Assembly (NCBI GenBank): GCA_020081605.1
Contig: JAHREC010000013.1
Location: 5,704,001 to 5,768,000, forward strand
Origin: Albifimbria verrucaria
Taxonomy: Eukaryota; Ascomycota; Sordariomycetes; Hypocreales; Stachybotryaceae
Direction of reading: 5' to 3'
DNA length: 64,000 nt
Within the stretch, counting starts at the first letter, position 1. Each line of letters starts with the position of its first letter. The translations under genes and the position numbers were made by a program. Shown here piece after piece: positions 37,401 to 49,283 of the stretch. The notes beneath the pieces are model-generated. The model ran no database searches, had not been told where the DNA came from, and saw only the letters and a list, made by a program, of their open reading frames with translations.

Positions 37401-39100
37401 TTCCACGGGTAAAGTACACCGCCGGAATGAAGTAATATCCTATCTCCAATGCTACGTGCATAGCATGCCGTTCTCTTTCAAGTTCATGCTCTCAGCCTGG
37501 TACACCACTTCCGGCAGCAGGGTTACTGCCGCTGTCCTCAATACATTGAAGATATGACTATCTCTACACCTCGTGTCTACCGGCCGTCTTGCAGATTGCC
37601 TAGTGCACATGCATCAAGACGGGTATCCTCTTGAGGCCGGCAAACAGAGGAGGCAGCCTTCCAGGCCGAGAAGCAGCAACCTACGGACTCCCAGCTCCGG
37701 CTTCGCCCGTTTCGCCATGCACAGGCTTCCCGCAACTACAGACCGCCGCATGTCTGACACATACGCGCGGCTGCTTTTGAGTCGACCGTCTGGCTGCCGG
37801 GACCCGGCATCGTACCGTAACACAGCGTCGCATGCGCTACCGGGTTGCTGCTGGCCCCGTGCAAGTGTACGTGCTCCGAGACATACAGCAAGGGGCGTCG
37901 TCCGCCTCCCGACCCTGCAGGAGAAACCGCGTATGACTACGCCAACGGCAAGTCTAGCGCTGGTCTCTTGGAGACACTATTGGTTGCTCACGGTTCTCCC
38001 GTGCCGTCCTTGAGGAGATCAAAGCTCTTTGTCTGCATGTTTGTCGAGCTTTTATGAAGGATTGCCCCAGACGGGTAGAAATTACCTTGTTACAGACACT
38101 CTTGCCCAGCTATCTGTTATACAGAAAGACATGTGCTGTGTACTATACACGGCTAGCATTGATGTCAAGAATGGTCATCACGCTTGCTTAGTTCAATGGC
38201 TGATGTGTCTTCTGGCTCACCTGGGGATCAGACGGGAACGGATGGCGGTCAGAGGGTGTACTGGCGCCTGTTTCTATTTGGCATTGCGATTCTGTTTGAC
38301 GTACAAGTGCCTGTTCACACGGCTCATCATGTTATTCAAATCGCCACACATAAATGGGGTATATGCTTTGGTTCCTTATGCCAATTCTCCGTACCAATCC
38401 GACAGCATTGTCATGTGTACAAAGGAGACGTGCAGAGTTGAATCTAGAATTAAGTTATCGTATGGACTCATACAATGTAGGCCATATGGCAAGTTCCATG
38501 GTAGACCTCGAATCGAGTAACACATTAAAATTGTGCTACAATTGGTATTTCACTTTGGTCGTCGTGTCTTTCATATTGCGTGACTGGATTCAGCCTCATG
38601 AAGTTATCCATCAAACAACTCATCCACACAATGCATCAATTAATACACATAAACACACAGCGATTTATAAAACTCATTGAATGTTATGGCCTTATAAAAC
38701 AACCATAGCCTTCGAAGAGGGACGATGCTGCAGTATTCTCATGAATCCAAAGATGAGTGGCCAGTCTAGGGTAGCCAAACAGCTGCCGTGTTGCAATGGA
38801 AATTGAAGTCGAACATTGACTGCATGTTTTACTGTGCTAAACGATTATCTTATGTATTCTTCTGCCATACGCCATGCACCCAAACAAAGCAAGTATTGTC
38901 TGCTGATACACTGAGTCTCGAGCATCATTTACATATGGCTGATGTCCCTTCCTATTGAGAGGTTGACAGAAGACCCATTTGCCTATTGCATACACCTAGT
39001 CCAAACGTACCAGTTTCGACGAGAAGAAAATTCCAAATCACACCATAGGAGCCATGCCTGAAGTACCGCTTCCAGTAGAACGGAAAGGCTGCACAGACCC

Positions 39101-42100
39101 CTAGCACGGAACCTTCTCCATCTGCCAGAAAGCCGTCTTTGCTCGCTCGCGCACATCCAGGTCTCTATCCTGGTGCTTCAGAGTCTCCATTTTGGTGTGG
39201 AATCCCAACTTCCTCAACTCCATAGCCCGCTGAGCCCAAGACTGGGACTCTTTGTCATCCTCGTCCGGCCAGGTGAGGTTGATAATCAAGTGGCACAGGG
39301 CGACACGTACGTCCCGATCCTTGCTGCTGGCTTGCTGCGCCAGGAGTCTGAGGAGTTCTGTCTGCGCGATGACGAGTTGCTGATGTCGGGGAATGCTTGC
39401 GGCCAAGTGAACGAGAACATAAATGGCCGCAACGACAAGCTTAGAGTGAGGGTGCAGCACGCGGGCTTCACGGCCTGTGCGTCGAGAAAATGGATTCAAG
39501 ACCTTCGTTCGCAGCTTTGACGCGATAATCTCAAACAAGCGATCTTGGCCGATTTCTTTGAACAAATGGTCGATAAGCTCAGCTGTCTCGAGAGGCGACT
39601 CCGAGGCAGCACCTGGCATGGGCCTTCCGAGCAGGTTTTGGATGAATCGCAGACCCTGCTCCTGTATTGCGATATCTTCGTTCCGCGCTCTTCTCGCCGG
39701 GTTCAGTTCTGCTTCACGCACAGCAGCCAATTTGTCCTCGGCTTGGCGCAACCGAGTTGACTGTGAAACGTCCAACTCATGCAACGAGCCATTGACGCCA
39801 TACAGCCATCTCGGTGGGTCATCTAATGCATCTGGCTCCATATCCTCATCTAGGTCATCCCCAGATACGCCTTTACCTCTGGCATACGAGGCATTGTCCT
39901 GGTTATCGTCACAGATAAGCTGCACCAGCCACCCAGGCTCAAGTTGTTCCAAGCAAGACTTCTTGAGATCAAGGCCGACAGCTTCAACGAAATGTTTCAG
40001 TGCCCACAATGCGTTCATCCGAAGCGTGGGATTCTCCGAGTGTGCATGTTCGCAAAGTACACTCATTACGCCTTTCTCGGTCAAGAGCTATCACGGATTG
40101 TTAGTAAACTTTCCAACTACAAGTGATAGACTCAAAACGTACCTCTCGGACCGGGCTGACTTCAAGGACCAAGTTGCTCATGGTCTCAGTGGCGGCGATT
40201 TGGACGTTTATATCTCGGTGCTTCATGAATCGGAAAATGGGTATAGCCACGGCATAGTCCACTAGTGCCGTTCGCAGTATTGTGACAGAACGCGAAAGCA
40301 TTCGCACAACGTAGCAGCCGGCGATGAGAACGGGTACTGGGTTAATCCCATATCCTGCAGTGGGCCCAGAGCGTGTGGACTCGGCGTCTTGATCCTTGGG
40401 TCGTTCCTTAGGCGGCTTAGGCTTTCTGGGGAATTCATTGATAGACTCAACAACATAGGAAACGAAATCATCGGTGGCAATGGCTTTTCTGTAATCTTCT
40501 TTGCCGGAAGCCAAAGCACCAATGGCCTTGAGCGCAGACTCTCTGACCTTGATCTTGTGGGATAGAAGAGGGTTCTCACCCGCCTCTCCTAACTGAGCCA
40601 AGGGTGAGGAACCTTCAACATCCATACCAGTATCAGGCTGGGGCGACCAGAAGCGCGCTTGGGTCGATGACGGGACAGGTTCATAAGCCCGCTTCAACAG
40701 CTTTGAAACAACCTTGGCAGCATCCGCATCAAATGCAGCCTTCTGAAGAATTTCACTGTCTGTAATCAACCATGCCAGAATCGCAGGCGCCCTCTCCAGG
40801 ATTGTCCGCTGAAGGGTACTTTTCGGATCATCGGGGTCATAGTCGTCTTTGTCACTCTTCGCAATCATATCAACCAATATGGGCACAACAAGAAGTGCGA
40901 TGCTCACTTCCCTATTAGCCTTCTTTCCGAGGCCAGCCTTGAACAGGGCTGTGAGGAGATAGGTAGCCATGAGGCGGTCATATCCGGTTTTGGTCCTGAC
41001 GAGATGAATGAGCCAGGGAATGAGAGGACATTCTAGCGCATCATTGTCGACCTCGCCAGATTGACCCGCCTGGGCACGATTGGCACTCCAGTTTGTGAAA
41101 GAACTGGCCCTGTGAGGACTCTGGCGACTTGTTTGTTGCAAATCCAGTCGGTCGAGTGATGGATAAGGTGAAGGCGAACCTGACAAGCTCCTCGTGGGCA
41201 TTGAGAGCGGGAGCAAAAAGTCCATAGCAGTTTGATCATATGAGCGCCCATCACTACCACCAGCAGTGTCCAGATCATGGTTGTCTCGCGTAGCCCTTGG
41301 CAGGGTGGTATGGTATAGACGGGAATACGGCAAGAATCACAGGCGAGTAAACAAGTCTGTGTGCTCGGTACTTCGAATCGCCAAGGATGGCCCCAACAGC
41401 ATCCAGGATGAGACCAAGTTTAGAGCTGCTTGTCGCAGGATCAGGAAAACCTCGAACAGCCCGTCCCGCTGTGCAAGCTGATCAGCCCCAGGAACGACAA
41501 CTCCTTCGGCCACAGCAAAGCTTGCTAGTCTTGCAGCGAGACAGTCTAGGACCCCGCAGTCGTCAGTATCTGCTGGTGGCGATCTTCCCGGCAAAGCCTG
41601 CAGATCAAGCCAGCCGTCAAGTTGACTTGGGTCTGTAGTAGATACTTTGGCGAGGAGATGGACAGCATGGCATTGAGAGAGCTGAGGTACTGGGGCGCGA
41701 AGAGATTGTCGGCGATGGTCTGGATAGTCAACGGGGAATCGGGGCCAGCATTCGTAGACGAATCGACGATATCTGTCAATGCTTTGAGAGCGGCAACTAC
41801 AATTTGTGGAGGATTGGTGTAGGGCGAGATGTGGTCGAGGACGGCGGGGAGGATCTGAGCAGAGCGCAGCGGTAGGAGGAACGAGGGACCACCTATTATA
41901 ATCAGTCAGGTACGTGATGCTTGCGATGAGGCGTTGCATGGCCATGGATGGAGCATGCTTGAGGTGGCGTACCATTCGCGAAGCTGCCGACGAGCTGCAG
42001 CGCCTGGAGCTTGACGCTGTCTTCATCGGAAAGTGGGCGTGAGACAAGGTGAAAGCGGGCGTCCTTGCCGTTGATTTTGCCGGGCGACGAACTCGACGAC

Positions 42101-42267
42101 AGAGCGCTGGCGATGGGCTCCAGCACGCCCATGGCGACCCATGCCTCCTTCTTCTGGATGTGGCCAACTATTTCATTCTTGAGTGCCTGCAGCGCGGCTG
42201 TCTGCTCCGGGTATGCCTTTGCATTTCGCAGCTGGGCAAGGATCGGAGAGCTCAGCGAGCGCGCCAT
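39101..42267 (-). CDS. vid28: Armadillo-repeat protein Vid28/Gid5 (ARMC8-like)
   Basis: ARM-repeat subunit of the GID/CTLH E3 ubiquitin ligase, which in yeast recruits the degron receptor and directs glucose-induced degradation of gluconeogenic enzymes. Three exons: 41973-42267, 40143-41892 and 39101-40087; introns 41893-41972 and 40088-40142; about 1,010 aa. N-terminus SPILAQLRNAKAYPEQTAAL and QALKNEIVGH; helical repeats throughout (LKALTDIVDSSTNAG, LDCLAARLASFAVAEG, VRESALKAIGALASG, AATETMSNLVLEVSPVRE). The most conserved C-terminal block has ENPTLRMNALWALKHFV, an acidic insert, QEQGLRFIQNLLG, ALCHLIINLTWPDED and KLGFHTKMETLKHQDRDL, as in ARMC8. Single-base losses at about 41300, 41408 and 41552-41555 break exon 2; exon 3 is intact. 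The Vid28 assignment rests on the overall ARM pattern and this C-terminal block. Confidence 0.85.
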
Positions 42268-42744
42268 GAGCAGGTAGCCCCGGGGTAGTATGTGGTGGTG
42301 TGCAGAAATCGGAGGGGCGAGGCGACTGGCAATCGGCGGATGGATGCCTCGCGGAAGGGCAGCGTCGATGCAAGGATTAGGCAGCCAATCCAGGTATTGA
42401 TACCGAAAGGATGCGTGAACTAGTCAATGGATCGTGGGCGTGTTGGTAAGGATGGAACGTCGTTGGCGAAGAGCTTTGCAAATAAAAGACACGGTGAAGC
42501 AGGCAGGTCAGGGTCGGATGTGGTTGGACGTGGAGCAGCAAGCAGGAAGCTGGGGTCATGGCTAGGTTGCTAGTACGAGAATGGTAGATCGATCACGTCA
42601 AATGTTTTGTCCGGCTCCGGGGCAGTGGATTGATTGACTGTGTGACGCAGGTGAGGGAACCTATTGAACAGGCCTGGACTGTTTGATCGGGTCGATACGA
42701 GTGATTGGGGTAAAATGTGTGATGGTTTCTCGATTCACCGCATT

Positions 42745-42790
42745 GTATTTGTATTTGTATTTGTATGTGTATGTGTGTTTGTATTTTTAT
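42745..42790. repeat. GTATTT / GTGTAT microsatellite
   Basis: Hexamer-like repeats of GTATTT passing into GTATGT and GTGTGT. Confidence 0.8.
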
Positions 42791-43054
42791 TGTTCCGACA
42801 TAGTGTTCCTATCCAGCCTTCAGCGCATCAAAAATACATGGTCAGTCACTGTGAAGCTGGACGAGGGCCGAGAAAAGACCCCACTACTATCCACTACTGC
42901 CTACGCACTAACTACAAATGATCAGTATAGAACTGTCGGAAGCTATGGTTATGCACTTCACGACATGTTCAACTTGGCATTGTCTTGGGACAGTACACAC
43001 GAAGACTACGTGGGGAACATGGGGCTTCACTATTCACTTCGGGTGACACTAGCT

Positions 43055-43100
43055 ATTCTTTTATTTTCTTATTTATTTTATTTTATCTTATTTTCACTAC
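43055..43100. repeat. Low-complexity TTTTA tract
   Basis: TATTTTCTTATTTATTTTA-like sequence, nearly all T and A on the plus strand. Confidence 0.75.
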
Positions 43101-44550
43101 GGCTGCGTCTGCGGCTGTGTCTGCATACCACATACAGGCCTGTGCACCAAAAAGTAGCGACCACGAAGAGACCGACCTACATGCTTACCCCACGATTTAG
43201 CGTTATGTGCTGTGTGGTCCATGGCGACCGAGCATCGCGGGGCGGTTCCAGGCCAGGGGGCAAGACTCCATCGCTCGGCCGTGAGTCTTCTCTCGTATGA
43301 GCTGCGCAGTTTGGTGTGGCTGACCGGCTGCTTCTAGGCGAATAACACATCGGTTATATTAGCAAGGCTACGCATCCTCTTGGCTGCGCTTACGGTGCGG
43401 CTGCTTGCGACAGCAAGGCCAGATCCGTGACCGAGCAGCAAAGAATGTGTGGCGCCATTGCATGAAACCCCATTGGGCCCAAGGCAGCTTTGGCTTTATC
43501 TCAAGGCAACGGTCAGCAAGTTATCAGGCGTGCCGTATGATCTGACCCGTGATGAAAATACCACCCATCCACTACAGCCGTCCATTACGGACCCGACTAG
43601 AACAGGCAACACGTCGTCCGCCGCAGCGTGCCTTGCGAGATCGACCAGACACCGAAAAGAATGGTGATCTGTTACAGGGTAGGCCCGCTGGTGGGTGCGC
43701 GCCAAATGGACGTTGAGGAATGAATTGGATGCTTGATCGGCGCAAATGAAAAACACACGTGGAATTCACGGGTCTAGAAAAGCCGTTATAGAAAGAACGC
43801 AGGCTGATACGGCAAAGAATGTTGTCCCAATTTGCTGGAACATGAATTCCCAGGCGCCCCTCCATCATCTCGTCCTGCCCCCTCCTTTCCAGATCGACAT
43901 GTCGCTGCACTGCATCAAACGGACGTCATCGCTAAATTTCTTTCCTCCCCTACCTGCTAAACCCCCTGCTATGCAGTGTCTGTCGAGCCGCGAAAAGCCA
44001 CCGCAACGGCCCTGCCTCGGCAAGGCCAGAGCAGAGACATGGATTGGTCTGATGACGCCTTCGGAGCTTTGCAGAGTTCGAGATAGGGGTCCACTTGTGC
44101 CATGCCTTATGTGTGTATCACGGCCGGCCGCGCCGTCCTCTGGCTTCAACGCCTGAAGGGGGTAGGGGGTAGGGGAGGAGATTCGCATACAATTTTTCTC
44201 TCAACCGCTGTACTCTCTCTGTACATAGTCTTAGGGCCCAAGTCTCGCCCAGCGCAAAGTTATCAAGGCCAGTCTCCACACACCGCTCGCCAGGGCCATT
44301 CATCATTCATGCCTCCCGCCAAGAAGCCACATTTGCGTCTAGTGCGTTTGATGCTCGGTGAGCGTTCTCGTCGCTGCCTCCAGATTGGGCCTAGCCTGCC
44401 AGATTTTCCATAGTCCTCAAGTTCACCCACGAGCCGGTGCCGGGACGCTTGCAAGTTGATATAATCAAATCCTTTCCCGCCCACCCGCCTTTCCTCTCCC
44501 TTTCCCTACCCTGTTGTTTTCCCCAGTTCCTCGAAGATGCGCCGCAGACC

Positions 44551-45772
44551 ATGTTGCAGACATCTCCGGTCCTCTCCAGCTCGCCGAACTCGTCGTCTGC
44601 TGCCACCCCTTCTACCATGGCCCGGCTCGACTGCCCCAAGACTCCCTCGACTGCCAGGCTCCACGCCGCGCCGGGCCTCTTCACGATCGACCGAATCCTC
44701 CATCCCCTCGCTAAAGTCGCCCTCCCAGTCACGCTCCAAACGCACCGGCGTGCTTGCAGTCGCCGCAGAGCCCTCCAAGCACGATGCGCCGCAAACCCAC
44801 CATCAGCACCCGGCTGCCACTTCACCTCCACCTGTCACGCAGCAAGTCTCCGCCACGGTTCCTGTGCGTCCCCGCAGCCCACTTCCTCGAGTTCCGAAGC
44901 CATGCCGACGGCTCAGGATGCTGCCCCTACTGCCGCTGCGCCCCGGACGAGCAATCCTCGTCGTCGACCACTGCTGCTCCCGCGTCAGAGCCACAAACCC
45001 GAGATGCCATGTCGCCTAACAAACGTCGGGGATCCCCGCCCCCACGATGGCTCAAGCAGTTGCCTCTGCCGGTGAGCTCTCTGGTCAAGGCGAGCACAAC
45101 GCTGCCAGTACCAAGCGACAACGGCCCGACGAGCCATTGCCCAAGATTCTGCCCCACAAGTACGAGCACTGCGCTGTCGAGGATATGGTCGAGCTGATTG
45201 CGCATATGCTGGCGGAGCTCATTGCGACCAACGATGCCATTCGTATGTCCAATGGGGGCCTGACGCGATTCCACTCACGGTTAGAATATTCTTTTGCCTC
45301 CCTTTTACATGCCGACTAACCCTTGTGATAGAACAGCTCCTGGCATATCGGTGAGGGATTACCTGCATCGACTGGCGAGGCATGCGACCCTTACCCCTCC
45401 ATTACTTTTATCCATGGTTTACTATATCGACCGGCTTTGCGCGCTTTATCAAGAATTTACCATTAACACCTTGACGGTGCATCGGTTTTTGATCACTGCA
45501 GCCACGGTTGCAGCAAAGGGACTTTCGGACTCCTTCTGGAATAATACCACGTACGCGAGGGTTGGCGGTGTACGAGTGGCTGAGCTCAAGTTGCTGGAGC
45601 TTGAATTCCTCTACCGTGTAGACTGGCGGATTGTGCCAAACCCCGAGGTGCTGGTCGCTTATTATCGCGGTCTGGTGGAGAGAACGCCTGGCTATACCTT
45701 GAAGCAAGCGATTCTTCTGGGGACGACGTGAGCGACGAAGCAGAAGACGACGACGAAGTGTCAGACGAGTAA
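44551..45772 (+). CDS. Pho80/Pcl-family cyclin
   Basis: Cyclin of the group that binds Pho85-type kinases and controls phosphate and nutrient signalling. Exon 1 is 44551-45279, intron 45280-45331 (acceptor TGATAG), exon 2 45332-45772; about 390 aa. A long Ser/Pro-rich N-terminus (MLQTSPVLSSSPNSSSA, later RSTESSIPSLKSPSQSRSKR and TKRQRPDEPLPKILPHKYE) leads into the cyclin box: VEDMVELIAHMLAELIATND, ISVRDYLHRLARHATLTPP, LLSMVYYIDRLC, INTLTVHRFLITAATVAAKG, SFWNNTTYARVGGV and LKLLELEFLYRVDWRI. It ends in an acidic Ser/Asp/Glu tail. Several single-base losses scramble the N-terminal frame between about 44680 and 45050, and one near 45702 precedes the acidic tail. The cyclin box itself reads cleanly. 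Which Pho80/Pcl subgroup it belongs to cannot be told from the sequence alone. Confidence 0.85.
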
Positions 45773-46294
45773 TATGATGGGACTAGATATCCGTGGTCTG
45801 AGGTGATTTCTACGGCAATGCACATACGGCTCTGGACGGAACGATGGACGATACATTGGATGGCTATAACGAACATTTGGGGCGGTTGTACGAGATATGA
45901 CTCGGGTTTTAAGGTGGCATACCAAACGGGAGAGGGAAGGCCTTTCCATTTTACGGCGCATGGGTAACAGGAGTACAAATGATTTTCAAGGTGCATTGGG
46001 TCGGAGAATGTAGAACCATCGGACATCGTATTTGTGTATAGATGTTGAGGATGGGAGTTTAGATGAAGCACTGTCTAATTGTAATGACCCTTGTGTTGAT
46101 TACACCAAACGTTCGCCCGAATGCTCCGTTACAGTCAGCTACAGTTGAAACGATCAGTATGATAGGACACCACAATTAGCCGAGGTATTTCCGGAGTCGC
46201 CAGATCAGAACGTCAAGCTGCTAGCTCCGCCAGCGACGAACAACACCTCACGTTCCAAATATCCCATCTCGAGGCCGTTTCGACCACATTCAGC
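45773..46294. other. Intergenic between cyclin and EMC10-like gene
   Basis: Cyclin 3' UTR and promoter of the next gene; nothing else recognised. Confidence 0.4.
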
Positions 46295-46933
46295 ATGCGT
46301 GTCGTAGGAGCTTTCCTTACGGCTTTGTATGCCGCGGGTTTCGCCGCCGCCAAGGAGCGAACGGCCGATATCTACATCCTCCCGATAGCCACCACCGGAC
46401 TCCCTAATCACCTTGCGGAGGTATCCTACGACACAGCCGCCCTTTCATCTGCGTCGGTTATCTCTTGGGAGGCGCCCGAATTGCATGAGACTACAAAGCT
46501 TGTGCGCATCGGACTATGGGACACAAAGGCCAAGACATGGATCTCCGGAACCACAGTCGCATCTGCGGACAACTTCGCCAAGGGCTATTCGCCAACGCTC
46601 ATGCTCAGCGTTGATGCCGAAGGAGATATCCAGAGTGTGGCAATTAAGGGAGTGACGATTGACGCCGGCCAGACCAGGGACTTCGGTCCCAAGGCGATCG
46701 TGCTACCGGATGCGCCAGGAAAGCAACCGGAGCTGAACAAGCCTGTGGTGCTGACACCCGAGGGAAAGAAGCCCGAGGAGCAAGAGAAGACATTTTTACA
46801 GAAGTAAGTCGCACTCTCATACGATCGGTTATTATGCCATGATGCTGACATAGCCAACTCACCTAGGTACTGGTGGATGATTGCCATCGCCGTAGTTATT
46901 GGTATGAGTGGAGGAGGTGCCCCAGAGAAATAG
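46295..46933 (+). CDS. emc10: Secreted/ER membrane protein, Emc10-like
   Basis: Probable lumenal subunit of the ER membrane protein complex (EMC), which inserts tail-anchored and multipass proteins. Exon 1 is 46295-46803, intron 46804-46866 (GTAAGT...CACCTAG), exon 2 46867-46933; 191 aa with no frameshift. A signal peptide is visible (MRVVGAFLTALYAAGFAAA). A beta-rich lumenal domain follows (ADIYILPIATTGLPNHLAEV, LVRIGLWDTKAKTWISGT, YSPTLMLSVDAEGDIQSVAI). Then a Pro/Lys-rich linker, a single membrane segment (YWWMIAIAVVIGM) and a short GGGAPEK tail. This layout and size match fungal Emc10 (yeast YDR056C family). I am less sure of the name than of the topology; another small type I ER protein is the alternative. 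Confidence 0.7.
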
Positions 46934-47364
46934 ACAGCGTTAATTTAATCGCCCTTGGCCATAAGGGTACATGCATAATGCCTTGAGCAACAATAAAACC
47001 TGGACCTGTCTCATTTGCGTAGAAATTGCCCCGGCCATTGTCTTTACTCGCTGGAGAGAGCTGCTGGGAGCTCCGGGGCAGCTCCATCACGTGACTCGGA
47101 CCGGCCCAGGCGAGCTGCCTGAATCAGATGTGCAGCTAGAGCAAATCAAGTTAGACCCGTTGCTACGAGAAGGATGTGCTTTTGACTGAGCTCCGCCAGA
47201 TGCTAAAAAGCTGTGTGCAGGCGCGGCTCACCTACAGTACAGCTCTGACCTTCACCTCCCATCCTCACTCACTCACCTTTAACCTGGTCCTAACGCGTTA
47301 CGACTTGGGATTCTCAGAACAGTCTTTTACAAAACAAGCACAAAAACAACAATTGAACATCATC
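46934..47364. other. Intergenic between EMC10-like gene and CHZ1
   Basis: Short 3' UTR and CHZ1 promoter. An A/C-rich leader (47331-47360) directly precedes the CHZ1 ATG. Nothing else seen. Confidence 0.4.
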
Positions 47365-47842
47365 ATGTCTTCGAACGGAGCCGCTCTTCCTACCCAGGAC
47401 CCCACTAACACTGAGGGGGTTTCACGGAGAGCAAGGGCAAAGGCAAGGCTGTCGCCGAGGACGTCCACGTAGAGGACACTGCTATGGATGAGGATGACGA
47501 CGAAGAGGATGAGGATGATGAAGATGATGACGAGGAAGAGGTATTTGCTCTTGTGTCCCCTGAAATTGAACGTTGGCTAACTCATCACCGTAGACCGCTG
47601 AAGCTGGTACGGTTCAAACGCATTGTTTCTTGTAAGCGCACTACTGACTCCTAACTAGGCGATGACGAAGACGGCATGGAGGAGATTGACCTGGACAACA
47701 TTGTCGAGGGCGGACGTCGCACACGTGGTGCTAAGATTGACTTCGCCAAGGCGGCGGAGGAGAACCCCGTCGACGACGACGACGAGGATGAGGACGACGA
47801 GGACTTCCAGCCCCTGATGATGACACCAAGATGTCCGATTAA
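47365..47842 (+). CDS. chz1: Histone H2A.Z-specific chaperone Chz1
   Basis: Small acidic nuclear chaperone that carries H2A.Z-H2B dimers for exchange by SWR1. Three exons: 47365-47540, a 13-nt microexon 47594-47606, and 47659-47842; introns 47541-47593 and 47607-47658; 124 aa. MSSNGAALPTQDPTNTEG and a Lys/Gly stretch are followed by acidic DEDDDEEDEDDEDDDEEE. The Chz core follows across the last splice: MEEIDLDNIVEGGRRTRGAK and IDFAKAAEENP, then a second acidic tract. The core EEIDLDNIV...GRRTRGxKIDF is the diagnostic Chz motif. Two bases are missing, in the G run 47414-47418 and the C run 47811-47814; restoring them gives the family reading, ends in DDDTKMSD and brings TAA 47840-47842 into frame. 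Confidence 0.88.
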
Positions 47843-48541
47843 GCGGACAATGCTGTTGGATTGATGCGTTCATCCGGCAAGAGCTCACTCATCGCTTCGG
47901 GTGGACGCTGTGGCATGCTGAGAAGAGCGGAGAAAAGTCGCCCGGGCAGCTGTCTGTCAACTACAGCAACGAGACACGGTATTTACTGGTTACACTGCGA
48001 GCATGTATAGCAGAGAGAGATGATGAATGAAAATGTGATGACAAGACGCCAACTGCGGGAATCCGTTGTTGTTGTGCCATGCAATTCGTGACGGTGCAAC
48101 CAACAAGGGTTCGATGCAGCTCACAATTCGCCCCTGTGCTTCCAATTGACCTCCGCAATGGCTATGTGTATCATTGAGTTCCGTTTGACCAAGAGTGTCC
48201 ATATGAAAGCCCCTTTACGACCTTTAAAACTTGTCCCCTGACCGCGTGCAATTTCACGGTCTACGTTACTTTGCGGTTGAGGCAAAGCTACCGTCTACCA
48301 TTGGACAGCAGGATTGGTTGCACCAGGTACGTACTTTAGCCCCTAAAAAGCGCCCTGGGCTGGTGATAGAGCGATAACGCCCCGTAAGCCGGAACCAGAA
48401 ACATAGAGTTATCCTTGGAAGCATTCCTGTCGAGACAAAGCAGCTCAGAAGCAAGTGTGCAGCAGGGGCAAGGCCTCGTCTCGCCGTTCCCAGATCATAC
48501 TCTACGCTGTGTCTTTTTACTCTTCAGCAGGCAACTCCATC
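47843..48541. other. Intergenic between CHZ1 and BET1
   Basis: CHZ1 3' UTR and BET1 promoter; no repeat or RNA gene recognised. Confidence 0.4.
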
Positions 48542-49283
48542 ATGTCGCAAAGGTTCGTATCGCCACTGGGGCCCTCAAGGATTCGTGGCCTCGAGTCTAC
48601 CCTCCGTACGCAGGCATCGCAGCGACACAGAACTGACAAAGTGCGCATCGCAGGTTCGGCTCATCGTCGCTCCACCAGCGCGACTCTCGCAGTGCCCTCT
48701 TCGAGGGTTATACCCTGACCAGGCGCGACGGCCCGCCAGCGGAAGCCCCAGCAACCTCGGTGGGGATATGGCTACAGCGGATACGCCGCATCGTCCAACG
48801 GAAGCCTGGGCGTTGAGAACCAGGGATTCCGCCCGGCGACACCGAATAGGAGGGGCCAATATAGCGATGCGGTGCTGAGCGAGCTCGAGAGCCAGAACGA
48901 TGCTCAAGTCGAGGGCATCTTAGGCAAGGTCAAGACACTGAAGAGCGTGAGTCTTCCCTTCCCGAGCAAGCCCTTGTCATTCTGTCGCTGTATTTGCGAA
49001 ATGGCAGTTGTCTATCAGAGAAGATTCTCTGTTCCGTGATGAAAGCTCAAGACTAACCTCTCTTACGCCCTGACAGATGACCGTAGCTATCGGCGACGAG
49101 ATCCGCGAATCCTCCGCGCTGGCGGAGAAGATGAACGACACATTCGACCAGACGAGACTGCGCCTCCGAGGCACCATGAACCGCATGCTGCTCATGGCCC
49201 AGCGAAGCGGCATCAGCTGGAAGGTCTGGCTGGCCTTTTTCGCCGCCGTCATTATCCTGTTCATATACGTCTGGCTGTTCTAA
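48542..49283 (+). CDS. bet1: Bet1, ER-Golgi Qc-SNARE
   Basis: Tail-anchored v-SNARE for COPII vesicle fusion with the Golgi. Exon 1 is only 11 nt (48542-48552, MSQ plus two bases), intron 48553-48653, exon 2 48654-48946, intron 48947-49076, exon 3 49077-49283; 170 aa. A Gly/Ser/Arg-rich N-terminus (RDSRSALFEGYTP) precedes the SNARE helix: LESQNDAQVEGILGKVKTLK, then MTVAIGDEIRESSALAEKMN across the last splice, and DTFDQTRLRLRGTMNRMLLM. A C-terminal membrane anchor follows (VWLAFFAAVIILFIYVWLF). One base is missing at the C run 48713-48715 and one at the G run 48762-48765. Fungal Bet1 commonly has this extended N-terminus. It is tail to tail with APC15. Confidence 0.92.

Larger units (their letters stand above)
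31788..39100. other. Gene-poor block upstream of VeA
   Basis: 7.3 kb between the VeA start and the GID5 stop, both genes on the minus strand. None of the open frames has a recognisable domain or credible composition; the longest are 38029-38520 (163 aa) and 37573-38013 (146 aa). 32000-32560 is AG-rich on the plus strand (pyrimidine-rich on the VeA strand) and is likely VeA leader/promoter. From about 38400 to 39060 the DNA is AT-rich. TACTGTAC/GTACAGTA words occur at 33156-33195 and 34024-34032, and a GCN4-like TGACTCA at 34235-34241. Confidence 0.5.
42268..44550. other. Divergent intergenic region between GID5 and the Pho80-type cyclin
   Basis: 2.3 kb holding both promoters. Contains a GTATTT/GTGTAT microsatellite (42745-42790), a T/A-rich tract (43055-43100) and a pyrimidine-rich leader just upstream of the cyclin (44481-44520). 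No gene recognised. Confidence 0.45.

Noticed and set aside
37573..38013. 146-aa plus-strand frame
   Set aside because: Arg/Ser/Pro-rich chance frame in GC-rich DNA without homology I recognise.
38029..38520. 163-aa plus-strand frame in the VeA upstream block
   Set aside because: Cys- and Leu-rich composition typical of random frames, no domain, no splice context.
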